Source: JBFKAV01 sp041621405 (GTDB taxonomy: Bacteria; Pseudomonadota; Alphaproteobacteria; Rhodobacterales; Rhodobacteraceae). Taken from it: a DNA stretch of 64,000 nucleotides. This document shows positions 46,224 through 53,785 of the stretch, piece by piece (within the stretch, counting starts at the first letter, position 1; each line of letters begins with the position of its first letter). The stretch spans positions 1 to 64,000 of the forward strand of contig JBFKAV010000004.1 of assembly GCA_041621405.1 (NCBI GenBank). The letters run 5' to 3'. The notes below the pieces were generated by a model that was given only the letters and a program-made list of their open reading frames with translations, did no database searches and was not told the DNA's origin. The translations under genes and the position numbers were made by a program.

Positions 46224-46594
46224 GCGCTGCCCGCCATCAGCGCGTTCACCGAGTCCAGCACGTCGGCGTTCGAGAACGGCTTGGTCAGGTATCGGCTCGC
46301 CCCGGCCCGCTCGGCGCGCTCCCGGTCGGCGGCCTGGCCCTTGGCGGTCAGCATCAGGACCGGCAGCGCGGTGAAATCGGGATCGGCGCGGAGCTCATCG
46401 AGAATGTCGAAGCCCGAGCGGCCCGGCAGCATCACGTCGAGCACCAGCACGTCGGGCCTGGACTCGCGGATCCGCGCCACCGCCGTCGCGCCGTCGGAAT
46501 GGGTCTGCACCGCCCAGCCGCCGCGGGACAGGATGAACCTGATCGCCTCGATCAGGTTGGGCTCGTCCTCGATCAGAAGGACACGCTTGTCCAT
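46220..46594 (-). CDS. single-domain response regulator
   Basis: Encodes 124 residues from the ATG at 46594 (the longer in-frame start at 46642 is not needed). CheY-like receiver with acidic pocket LLIEDE, phosphoacceptor Asp53 in VLVLDVMLPGRSGF, MLTAKG switch residue and TKPF lysine. No output domain, so signalling goes by protein contact. The probable cognate partner is the SSS-kinase two genes downstream. Heads the operon regulator-small protein-kinase-fliM. Confidence 0.92.
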   Translation of the reverse strand: MDKRVLLIEDEPNLIEAIRFILSRGGWAVQTHSDGATAVARIRESRPDVLVLDVMLPGRSGFDILDELRADPDFTALPVLMLTAKGQAADRERAERAGASRYLTKPFSNADVLDSVNALMAGSA

Positions 46595-46681
46595 CCTCAC
46601 GGTTCCTTCCCTCGGGCGGCGCTCTTGCGTCGTTCTTTGCATTCACTATCGCCAAGCCCCTGCGGCCTGTCAAAGTCTGGC

Positions 46682-47962
46682 TCACCGCCGCGCGGGGCCG
46701 AGGATCGAGGGCTCGCGGCGGGCGCGGCAGGTCTCGCGCGGGCAGATGCGGCAGGTGGGCCCCACCGGTTCGGCCGAAGCGTCCGCCCCGGCGGGCGTGA
46801 GCAGCATCGTCGCCTCGAAGACCGGCGGCGCCGCGAAATCGGCCGGCGCGAGCGGCGCCGCGATCGCCTCGGCGCGGAAGCGCCGGGCACCGTCCCCGGG
46901 CATCGCCACCACTGCCGCCACCGGCACGCCCGGGCGCGAAAGTGCCTGGAACAACGGCCAGAGCGGGCAGCCGGCGCCGTGGCGCGGCAGCGGGAAGCCG
47001 TCAACCGGGCGACGGAAGGTGATGGCCCCCGCCGCATCGGCGAGCACCAGCCCCGCCTCCCGCTCCGGCAGAAGCGCGAGGCGCCGGAGCGCCACCTCCG
47101 CCGGCACCCCGAAGGCCGCCGCCAGCGCCCCGGCGCCCAACACCGCCCGTGCCTCGACCTCGGCGAGCGGCATCCGAACTGCATCCTCGGCGTAGCGCAA
47201 GGCCGCGGCGCGCGCGAGATGTCGTCCGCCCGAGCTGGTCAGCTCGGCCGCCCCCGCGACTAGCGCATCCACCGCCGCCGGACCGGCCCCGCCCTCGAGT
47301 TCGGGCAGATGCCAGCCGTGCGCCGCGAAGAACGCCTCCACTTCCTCCTGTGGCGTTTCCACCGCTGGCTCGGCTGCGCCCGGCCTGTTGAGGTAGTGCG
47401 CCAGCGCTTCGGCGCCCTCCGCGAGCCGGCGACCCTCGGCGTCGAGAATGCCCAGAAACCGCGCCGCCCAAGCCGGATCGAGGTCCTCGGTGCCGGCCAG
47501 GATCGAGGTCGACGAGCGGATCGCGGTCACCGCGGTAAGAAGTTCGTGCAGCGAAGCCGAAAGCTGCGGGTCGTGCGCCAGCCGGTCCGACAGCGCCTCG
47601 ACCTCACGCTCGAGCCGTTCCACCTTTGCGTGTCGCTCAGCCAGAAGCTTCGCCCAGCCCGGAAAGCGGCCGGCGAATTCCTCCGCCGGCTCTTCGTCCA
47701 CGCCCTGCCCGCCCGCCGCCGCAGCCTCGCCCAGGGCCGCCAACAACACCGCCTCGGCACCTTCTGTCAGCGTCGAGACTTCGCAGCCCAGAGCCCGTGC
47801 GATGTCGGCCACGAGCTTGCCCCCGATCCTGCGCCGGTTGTGCTCGATGAGGTTGAGGTAGGAGGCCGAGATCCCAGCCGCGCGGGCCAGATCCGTCTGC
47901 CGGATGCCCGCCGCCAGGCGGCGGTCGCGGATCCGGCTCCCGGTCAGCGCCCCGCGCGGCAT
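46682..47962 (-). CDS. XRE family short-chain acyl-CoA regulator (PccR/ScfR-like)
   Basis: Encodes 426 residues from the ATG at 47962 (TTG one codon before). N-terminal helix-turn-helix (GSRIRDRRLAAGIRQTDLARAAGISASYLNLIEHNRRRIGGKLVADIARAL), a middle IrrE/DUF955-like segment, and a C-terminal DUF2083 domain with the diagnostic CRICPRETCRARREPS ending that binds an Fe-S cluster or metal through its Cys. Relatives control propionyl-CoA, acetyl-CoA and glyoxylate pathways. A CAAGC-N4-GCTTG palindrome lies upstream. Confidence 0.9.
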   Translation of the reverse strand: MPRGALTGSRIRDRRLAAGIRQTDLARAAGISASYLNLIEHNRRRIGGKLVADIARALGCEVSTLTEGAEAVLLAALGEAAAAGGQGVDEEPAEEFAGRFPGWAKLLAERHAKVERLEREVEALSDRLAHDPQLSASLHELLTAVTAIRSSTSILAGTEDLDPAWAARFLGILDAEGRRLAEGAEALAHYLNRPGAAEPAVETPQEEVEAFFAAHGWHLPELEGGAGPAAVDALVAGAAELTSSGGRHLARAAALRYAEDAVRMPLAEVEARAVLGAGALAAAFGVPAEVALRRLALLPEREAGLVLADAAGAITFRRPVDGFPLPRHGAGCPLWPLFQALSRPGVPVAAVVAMPGDGARRFRAEAIAAPLAPADFAAPPVFEATMLLTPAGADASAEPVGPTCRICPRETCRARREPSILGPARR

Positions 47963-48014
47963 CAAGTCCTCCGTTTACCGTCATTCGGAGGGAGAATTTA
48001 CAGGAAACCGCATT

Positions 48015-48471
48015 TCAAGCAATGGCTTGCATGTAGATTCTCAAATCGGGCTCCGATTGCGCGGTCCAGCCGCCGTCGACCGGAATCGTCGCGCCCGCGA
48101 GCCTGTGGGCAAAGGGCGCGCGGAGCGAGAGCGCCAGCGCGCCGCCCTCGGCAGGGCCTGAGGCGCGGCGCGAGGAGTGCTTCTCGGCCAAGGCCGCGGT
48201 GTCCTGGATGCCGGCGTCGCTGCCCAGCAGGTCAGCCCCGCCCCAGACTGCAACCGACGTCATCAGCCCCGCCTCCGCGCCGGGATCGCGCAGATTGCCG
48301 GGGAAGAACGCCGCCTCCGGCCCCCCTCTTCGTCCGGAACTCCTAGCGGACCGCCCGCGACTCGGCCTCGCCCGCGAGCGGATGCACCGCGATCTGCGCA
48401 CCGGCGATCGCCAGGGCGATGCCCTGAACCGAACTCGTCACAAAGGCCGTCCCGCCCGTCAATGCGGTCAT
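48015..48471 (-). pseudogene. 3-hydroxybutyrate dehydrogenase-type SDR, decayed
   Basis: Two frames of one short-chain dehydrogenase are recognisable. The first, from the ATG at 48471, reads MTALTGGTAFVTSSVQGIALAIA, clearly the N-terminus, but the Gly motif is mutated (TSSVQGIA for TGSVQGIG) and a stop occurs at 48343-48345. The second frame then gives FFPGNLRDPGAE, WGGADLLGSDAGIQ (for VNNAGIQ) and, after loss of about 110 residues including the Ser-Tyr-Lys centre, SRRASGPAEGGALALSLRAPFAHRLAGATIPVDGGWTAQ, the usual SDR C-terminus. It begins within the acyl-CoA synthetase stop (ATGA), so it was once coupled to it. Not functional. Confidence 0.88.
48016..48029. promoter_or_regulatory. palindrome upstream of the XRE regulator
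   Basis: CAAGC-AATG-GCTTG, perfect 5-bp arms, 54 bp before the regulator start and inside the relic's last codons. A possible autoregulatory operator; evidence is only symmetry and position. Confidence 0.3.
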
Positions 48472-49979
48472 GTCGCCTCCTCAAGCAATTTGCGAAGATC
48501 AGTCTTCAACACCTTGCCATAGTTGTTTTTTGGCAATTCTGACACGACTTCATAGGCCTTGGGCCGCTTGAATCGTGCGATATGTTCAAGGCAGTGGACG
48601 TCGAGTTCGGCCTCGTCCAAGTCCACCCCCGACGCCGGCACGACGAAGGCCACCACCTCCTCGCCCCATTCGGCCGACCGCCGCCCGACCACCGCCACTT
48701 CATGCACCGAAGGGTGCAGGAGCAGCACCTCCTCCACCTCGCGCGGGTAGATGTTCGAGCCGCCGGAGATGATCACGTCCGTCGAGCGGTCGACCAGGGT
48801 CAGGAACCCGTCCGCGTCGAGCCGGCCGATGTCGCCGGTCATCAGCCAGCCGTCCCGCAGTGTCTTCGCCGTCGCTTCCGGCGCATGCCAGTAGCCCGGC
48901 ATCACCGGCAGGCCCTTGACCATGATCTCGCCGGCCTCACCCGGCGGCAGCGCCTGGCCCTCGGCGTCACCGACCTGCACCTCTACCGCCGACTGCGCCC
49001 GGCCCACGCTCTTCAGCCGCTCGCACCAGCGCGGATGGGCACGGTCGGCCACCTCAGCGCGGGAAAGCGCGGTGATCGCCATCGGGCATTCGCCCTGGCC
49101 GTAGATCTGCACGAACTTCGGCCCGAACAGCGCCACCGCCTCCTCGATGTCGGCCAGGTACATCGGCCCGCCGCCGTACACGATGGTGCGGATCCCCTCG
49201 CCCCGGCTGCCCGCCGCCTTCGCGGCATCGGTCAGACGGCGCACCATCGTCGGCGCCAGAAAGATGGAGACCGGCCCCAGCCGTGCGGCGAGATCCAGCA
49301 CCTCGGCGGCGTCGAAGCCGCCCGAAGGCGGCACCAGGTGCCGCGCCCCCATCCGCACGAGGATCGGCGCGTAGATCCCCGCCCCGTGGCTCATCGGAGC
49401 GGCGTAGAGCGCAGCGTCCTCAGCGCTCACCGGGTCCACGTCGAGCGGATAGCAAAGCGAGGTCGCCATCAGCATGCCGTGGGTGATCTGAACGCCCTTG
49501 GGCCGCCCGGTGGTGCCCGAGGTGTAGAACAGCCAGGCCAGATCCGCCGCCGCCCGCGGCTCGGGCGTCCGCCCCGGCCCCCGGGTCAGCGCCGCGAACT
49601 CGGCGCCGCCGATCTCGGTCACCGGCACCCCCGGCTCACCCAGGCAAGCGCCTCGTTCTCGGTCGGCGAAGACATATCTTGCCCCGGAGTTCTCCAGGAT
49701 CCAGGCGACCTCCTTGGGGTGCAGCTTGGCATTGATCGGCACGGCCGCTGCGCCCGCGGCCCAGATGCCGTAGAGCGCGACGAGGTATTCGGGCGCGTTG
49801 CCGGCGAAGATCGCCACCCGGTCGCCCGGCGCAACGCCCGCCTGGCCCAGCGCCGCGCCCAGCGCGGCAGACCGCGCGGCGAAGCCGGCATAGTCCGCCA
49901 CCACCTCGGCGCCAAGCATCAGCGCCGGGCTTTCGCCCGACACCGCGGCGGTCCGCATCAGCCATTCCGCGAGGTTCAT
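48468..49979 (-). CDS. acyl-CoA synthetase (AMP-forming)
   Basis: Encodes 503 residues. ANL-superfamily ligase: P-loop YTSGTTGRPKGVQITHG, adenine-binding IYGQGECP, LMTGDIGRLDADGFLTLVDRSTDVIISGG and the C-terminal catalytic lysine region ELPKNNYGKVLK. It activates a carboxylic acid to acyl-AMP, then acyl-CoA; the substrate is not evident, though the short/medium-chain or aryl group (similar to feruloyl/benzoate CoA ligases) is likely. It is followed directly by the SDR relic, indicating a former degradation operon. Confidence 0.93.
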   Translation of the reverse strand: MNLAEWLMRTAAVSGESPALMLGAEVVADYAGFAARSAALGAALGQAGVAPGDRVAIFAGNAPEYLVALYGIWAAGAAAVPINAKLHPKEVAWILENSGARYVFADRERGACLGEPGVPVTEIGGAEFAALTRGPGRTPEPRAAADLAWLFYTSGTTGRPKGVQITHGMLMATSLCYPLDVDPVSAEDAALYAAPMSHGAGIYAPILVRMGARHLVPPSGGFDAAEVLDLAARLGPVSIFLAPTMVRRLTDAAKAAGSRGEGIRTIVYGGGPMYLADIEEAVALFGPKFVQIYGQGECPMAITALSRAEVADRAHPRWCERLKSVGRAQSAVEVQVGDAEGQALPPGEAGEIMVKGLPVMPGYWHAPEATAKTLRDGWLMTGDIGRLDADGFLTLVDRSTDVIISGGSNIYPREVEEVLLLHPSVHEVAVVGRRSAEWGEEVVAFVVPASGVDLDEAELDVHCLEHIARFKRPKAYEVVSELPKNNYGKVLKTDLRKLLEEAT

Positions 49980-50097
49980 GCACCCTCCTCCCGGCGCGAT
50001 CAGAGCATGCAGATCCCGACCCGCGCAACGGGCGAGGTGCGCCAGGAATCGCGTGTATACTGGCCTCGATCAGAGCCGCACCAGGGAAGGGAACCCC

Positions 50098-50493
50098 ATG
50101 CCGTCCTGCCAGAAGCTGCGCCCATCCGGAACCTACTCCGGCAAGCAGGGCTTCGACTATTTCGAGGGGATCTCGCGCGAGGCGACGGGCGCCAAGGGCA
50201 TCTGCATGCACCTCCTGACGATCCCGCCCGGCGGCCGCGCCAAGGCGCACAAGCACGCCACGCACGAAACCGCGATCTACGCGCTCGCCGGCGAGGCGGT
50301 GATGTGGTGGGGCCAGCGGCTCGAGCACCGGATGGAGATCAAGGCGGGCGACCTCGTCTACATCCCGGCGGACGTGCCGCACCTGCCGATTAACCTCTCC
50401 GATGCGCCGGTCTCGGCGGTCATCGCCCGTACCGACCCGCACGAGCAGGAAAGCGTGGTGCTGCTGCCGGAGCTCGACGCGCTGGTGCCCTGA
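50098..50493 (+). CDS. cupin domain protein
   Basis: Encodes 131 residues from the ATG at 50098 (AGGGAAGGGAA upstream; an in-frame start at 49978 overlaps the opposite gene). Single cupin barrel: LLTIPPGGRAKAHKHATHETAIYALAGEAVMWWG gives the G.....H.H.....E..Y...G first motif, and GDLVYIPADVPHLPIN the second, with metal-binding His, His, Glu and His. Function unknown. It is divergent from the acyl-CoA synthetase and convergent with the SDR at 50497 across 3 bp. Confidence 0.88.
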   Translation: MPSCQKLRPSGTYSGKQGFDYFEGISREATGAKGICMHLLTIPPGGRAKAHKHATHETAIYALAGEAVMWWGQRLEHRMEIKAGDLVYIPADVPHLPINLSDAPVSAVIARTDPHEQESVVLLPELDALVP

Positions 50494-50496
50494 GCG

Positions 50497-51198
50497 TCAC
50501 ACGGAACGCGTGATGCCGCCGTCGACGCGGATGTTCTGCCCGGTGATGTAGCCCGCGCCGTCGGAGGCGAGGAAGGCCACGGTCGCGGCGATCTCTCCGT
50601 ACGAGCTGCCGTAGCGGCCCATCGGGATCCGGGCGCGGAACTCCTCCTTCACGGGCAGGCTGTCGATGAAACCCGGCAGCACATTGTTCATCCGCACGTT
50701 CTGGCCCGCATAGGCGTCGGCGAAGAGCTTGCTGAAGGCCGCGAGCCCGGCACGGAATACGCCCGAGGTCGGGAAGGTCGGGTCGGGCTCGAAGGCGGCA
50801 AAGGTCGAGATGTTGACGATGGTGCCGCCGCCCTGGGCGACCATGATCGGGGCGGCCAGCCGGGTGGGCCGCACGACATTGAGGAAGTAGACCTCCATGC
50901 CCCGGTGCCAGTCCTCATCCGTAAGTTCCAGGACCGGTGCGCGCGGCCCGTGGCCGGCCGAGTTCACCAGGACGTCGATCCGCCCCCAGCGCTCCATCGC
51001 GCCGTCGACCAGGCGCCTGAGGTCGTCCACCGACTGGTTCGAGCCGGTCACACCGAGCCCGCCGAGCTCCAGGGCCAGCGCCTCGCCCTTGCCCGACGAA
51101 GACAGGATACCCACCGCGAATCCGTCCGCGGCAAGGCGCCGTGCGCAGTCAGCGCCCATGCCGCTGCCGCCGGCCGTGATCAGTGCAACCTTGGTCAT
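50497..51198 (-). CDS. SDR family protein with altered active site
   Basis: Encodes 233 residues. NAD-binding TAGGSGMG (residues 8-15; TG becomes TA), VNSAGHG where NNAG is usual, and Ser131 present in the middle. The catalytic YxxxK is replaced by FRAGL: Phe148 and Leu152. C-terminal GYITGQNIRVDGGITRSV is normal. A subgroup of SDRs with FRAGLA in place of YxxSK exists, so this is not recent decay. It may bind cofactor without ordinary dehydrogenase chemistry. It stands alone. Confidence 0.88.
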   Translation of the reverse strand: MTKVALITAGGSGMGADCARRLAADGFAVGILSSSGKGEALALELGGLGVTGSNQSVDDLRRLVDGAMERWGRIDVLVNSAGHGPRAPVLELTDEDWHRGMEVYFLNVVRPTRLAAPIMVAQGGGTIVNISTFAAFEPDPTFPTSGVFRAGLAAFSKLFADAYAGQNVRMNNVLPGFIDSLPVKEEFRARIPMGRYGSSYGEIAATVAFLASDGAGYITGQNIRVDGGITRSV

Positions 51199-51351
51199 GT
51201 AGAGCGTTCCCCCGCTCGGATCCCGTCGCGCCGTATCACAGCGGAAGGATGCTGATAACCCCGCGCCCCGGATGAAGTATGGCGGACCTCAGCCAACCAC
51301 CCCGGCGGTCTCCACCACTGAGTGGAAAAGGACGCTCGCCCTATCTGCTGC

Positions 51352-51582
51352 CTACTCGGGCGTAATTTCATCAGTCTCGTTGTGCGAGAACCCGTCGAGA
51401 CAGGGGCAAAAACGCATGGCCATCGCGGCGCGGTTGATCCGGCAGGCATCGTGGCCCGCGCCCGAGACGATCTTGCGATGGGACCGGCCCAGCCGCTTGG
51501 CGGCGCGGTGGACAGGGGACACGCAGCCCGGATCGAGGCGCACCGGGTCGTCGTCGATGTCCTCGATGTGGATCCCGAGCCG
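51352..51582 (-). pseudogene. C-terminal fragment of an M20 N-carbamoyl-amino-acid hydrolase
   Basis: 76 residues resemble the end of Zn-dependent amidohydrolases of the beta-ureidopropionase/allantoate amidohydrolase group: RLGRSHRKIVSGAGHDA (zinc-site GAGHDA motif), then MAMRFCPCLDGFSHNETDEITPE (for FVPC..GISHNE.E). Only the final fifth is left, and it stops early at 51352. The rest is absent, its place taken by the cupin gene. The relic fits a former beta-alanine or pyrimidine breakdown cluster with the aminotransferase upstream. Confidence 0.8.
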
Positions 51583-51602
51583 CCGCGTCCTGGGGCCGGC
51601 CC

Positions 51603-51890
51603 CTATTTCAGCTCCACTTCGACGAAGCACATCGGCGCGTCGCCGCCGTTGATCACGTTGTGCTCCACGCCCTCGCTCCGCCGGTAGGCCGTGCCTGCGG
51701 GCACCGTCACCTCGCGCGTCGCCCCGCCGGGCTCCTCCAGCCGCATCTGGCAGTCGGTCACGGCGGTAATGACGTAGTCGAATGCGTGCCGGTGCCATCC
51801 GGTCTCCGCCCCGCGCGCGAAGTCGAAGCGGGTAACGCGCACGCGCGCGTCGTCCACCAACTGCGTCGCCCTAGCTTTCGGCCGGCTCAT
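51603..51890 (-). CDS. small cupin domain protein
   Basis: Encodes 95 residues. Cupin barrel with GAETGWHRHAFDYVITAVTD, where His-x-His supplies two ligands, and VPAGTAYRRSEGVEHNVIN. Its start overlaps the aminotransferase stop by 4 bases (ATGA), so it is translated with it. Cupins of this type accompany beta-alanine/omega-amino acid aminotransferases in this family. Substrate unknown. Confidence 0.87.
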   Translation of the reverse strand: MSRPKARATQLVDDARVRVTRFDFARGAETGWHRHAFDYVITAVTDCQMRLEEPGGATREVTVPAGTAYRRSEGVEHNVINGGDAPMCFVEVELK

Positions 51891-53215
51891 GCCGCCGCCT
51901 TCAGGACCTCGCCGAGCTTGCCGACCAGCTCGTCGATCTGCGCCCTCGAGATGATCAGCGGCGGCGACAGGGCGACGATGTCGCCGGTCACCCGGATCAT
52001 GATGCCCTTCTCGAAGGCGTCGACAAAGGCCGAGAAGGCGCGCTTGCCGGGCGCGCCCGCGATCGGCTGCAGCTCCACCGCGCCCATCAGCCCGAGGTTG
52101 CGGATATCGATCACGTGCGGCAGCCCTTTCAGCGAATGCAGCGCCTCCTGCCAGTAGGGCGCGATCTCGGCGGCGCGCTCGAAGAGGCCCTCCCCGCGGT
52201 AGGTCTCGAGCGTCGCGAGGCCGGCCGCCGAGGCGACCGGGTTGCCGGAATAGGTGTAGCCGTGAAAGAGCTCGACCATGTGCTCGGGCCCGGTCATGAA
52301 GGCGTCGTGGATGGCGCCCGTGGTCAGCACGCCGCCCATCGGGATGACCCCGCTGGTGATCCCCTTCGCGCAGGTGATCATGTCGGGCGTGACGCCGAAA
52401 TGCTGCGATGCGAAGGGCGCGCCGAGACGGCCGAAGCCGGTGATCACCTCGTCGAAGATGAGGAGGATGCCGTGCTTCGCCGTGATCGCCCTGAGCCGCT
52501 CCAGGTAGCCCTTCGGCGGCAGGATCACGCCGGTCGAGCCCGCCACCGGCTCGACGATCACCGCGGCGATGGTCTCGGCCCCGTGCAGCGCGACGATCCG
52601 CTCCAGCTCGTCGGCCAGCTCGGCGCCGTGTTCGGGCTGGCCGCGGGTGTAGGCGTTCTTCTCCGGCAGGTGGGTGTGCGGCAGGTGGTCGACCCCGGCC
52701 AGGAGCGTGCCGAAGACCTTGCGATTGGCGACGATGCCGCCCACCGAAATGCCGCCGAACCCCACCCCGTGATAGCCGCGCTCACGGCCGATCAGCCTCG
52801 TGCGCGCACCCTCGCCGCGGGCCCGATGGTAGGCGAGCGCGATCTTCAGCGCGGTGTCCACCGCCTCGGAGCCGGAGTTCACGAAGAAGATGTGCTCCAT
52901 TGCCTCTGGCGCGAGGCCGATCACCCGGTTGGCGAGCTCGAAGACCTTCGGGTGCCCCATCTGGAAGGCGGGCGCGTAGTCGAGCTCCGCCACCTGCTCC
53001 TGGATCGCCTTGACGATCCGCGGCCGCGAGTGGCCTGCGTTGCAGCACCAGAGCCCCGCAGTGCCGTCGAGCACCTGCCGGCCGTCGTCGGCGGTGAAGT
53101 GCATGTCCTTCGCCGCGACCAGCATTCGCGGCGCCTTCTTGAACTGGCGGTTCGCCGTAAAGGGCATCCAGAAGGCATTGAGGTCGTTCGGTGCGGGCTT
53201 GCGGTCAAGCGCCAT
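51887..53215 (-). CDS. beta-alanine:pyruvate (omega-amino acid) aminotransferase
   Basis: Encodes 442 residues. Class III PLP aminotransferase with the omega-APT opening LNAFWMPFTANRQFKKAPRMLVAAKDMHFTADDGRQVLDG, NSGSEAVDTALK, FDEVITGFGRLGAPFASQHFGVTPDMITCAKGITSG containing the PLP lysine, and FHGYTYSGNPVASAAG. It transfers the amino group of beta-alanine to pyruvate, giving malonate semialdehyde and alanine. It links to the hydrolase relic and the TetR relic upstream. A hairpin leader precedes it. Confidence 0.94.
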   Translation of the reverse strand: MALDRKPAPNDLNAFWMPFTANRQFKKAPRMLVAAKDMHFTADDGRQVLDGTAGLWCCNAGHSRPRIVKAIQEQVAELDYAPAFQMGHPKVFELANRVIGLAPEAMEHIFFVNSGSEAVDTALKIALAYHRARGEGARTRLIGRERGYHGVGFGGISVGGIVANRKVFGTLLAGVDHLPHTHLPEKNAYTRGQPEHGAELADELERIVALHGAETIAAVIVEPVAGSTGVILPPKGYLERLRAITAKHGILLIFDEVITGFGRLGAPFASQHFGVTPDMITCAKGITSGVIPMGGVLTTGAIHDAFMTGPEHMVELFHGYTYSGNPVASAAGLATLETYRGEGLFERAAEIAPYWQEALHSLKGLPHVIDIRNLGLMGAVELQPIAGAPGKRAFSAFVDAFEKGIMIRVTGDIVALSPPLIISRAQIDELVGKLGEVLKAAA

Positions 53216-53237
53216 GATGGCTCCCCAAAGGAAAGGC

Positions 53238-53262
53238 CCCGGGAGGCAGGGCCTCCGGGGGC
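53238..53262 (-). terminator. terminator-like hairpin in the aminotransferase leader
   Basis: CCCCGGGAGG (53238-53247) pairs with CCTCCGGGGG (53253-53262), one mismatch, loop CAGGG. On the minus strand CCTTTCCTTT follows and the start codon is about 22 bp on. It may attenuate the gene or mark the end of a lost upstream gene. Confidence 0.4.
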
Positions 53263-53439
53263 GCAGATGAACTCGGACCGGATGGTCCTTGGCACGCTAG
53301 GAGAGAGGGCAGGGCGCGTCAAGGATCGCGCGGGCAGCCATGGGCACGGCCCGGAGAACGTTATGGAACGATCCCAGGTAGTTAACGGGCACTGTCGAGC
53401 GACGCAAGCAGCGTGGTGCCTGCCAGCCCTCGCCCGCTC

Positions 53440-53559
53440 ATGCGCATCCAGCGCGAGAACCGCACGGCGCTCTTACAGGCGGCGCTCGAGGGGCTCGCTT
53501 GCCGCGGCTTCCGCAGAGGCACGCGCGACCAGATCGCCGCTGCCGACGCCGGGACCTGA
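53440..53559 (+). pseudogene. N-terminal fragment of a TetR-family regulator
   Basis: A 39-codon frame from an ATG at 53440 reads RENRTALLQAALEGLACRGFRRGTRDQIAAADAGT, then stops at 53557. This matches the first two helices of BetI/TetR DNA-binding domains (RR..LL.AAL...A..GF.G.TRDQIAA.AG), losing the frame right where the recognition helix should start. No in-frame continuation was found. Probably the former regulator of the adjacent aminotransferase. Confidence 0.5.
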
Positions 53560-53785
53560 TCTTCTCGATCCGGGCGCTCCTTCGGCACGACGCCGATGTC
53601 TGCTTCAAGGACCGTGCGCCTCTTGGTGAGGAAGGTGCGAACCCAATTCCGAGGTGCAACGCGACCTCCGGACCCTGTTCGGCAGGCTCCTCGCCCCTTT
53701 GGCGGGCAGCGCGCGCTGCTGCATTGCAGCGTCAACACTTGAGGCGTATACGCGGCCTTCCGCACTGGGCCCCTGATTCGAAATC

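Larger units (their letters stand above)
53216..53785. other. 570-bp region with a leader hairpin and a TetR relic
   Basis: The gap between the aminotransferase and kup holds a strong hairpin (53238-53262) and a 39-residue TetR-like fragment (53440-53559). Nothing else is recognised; the remainder looks like degraded coding sequence. Confidence 0.5.
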
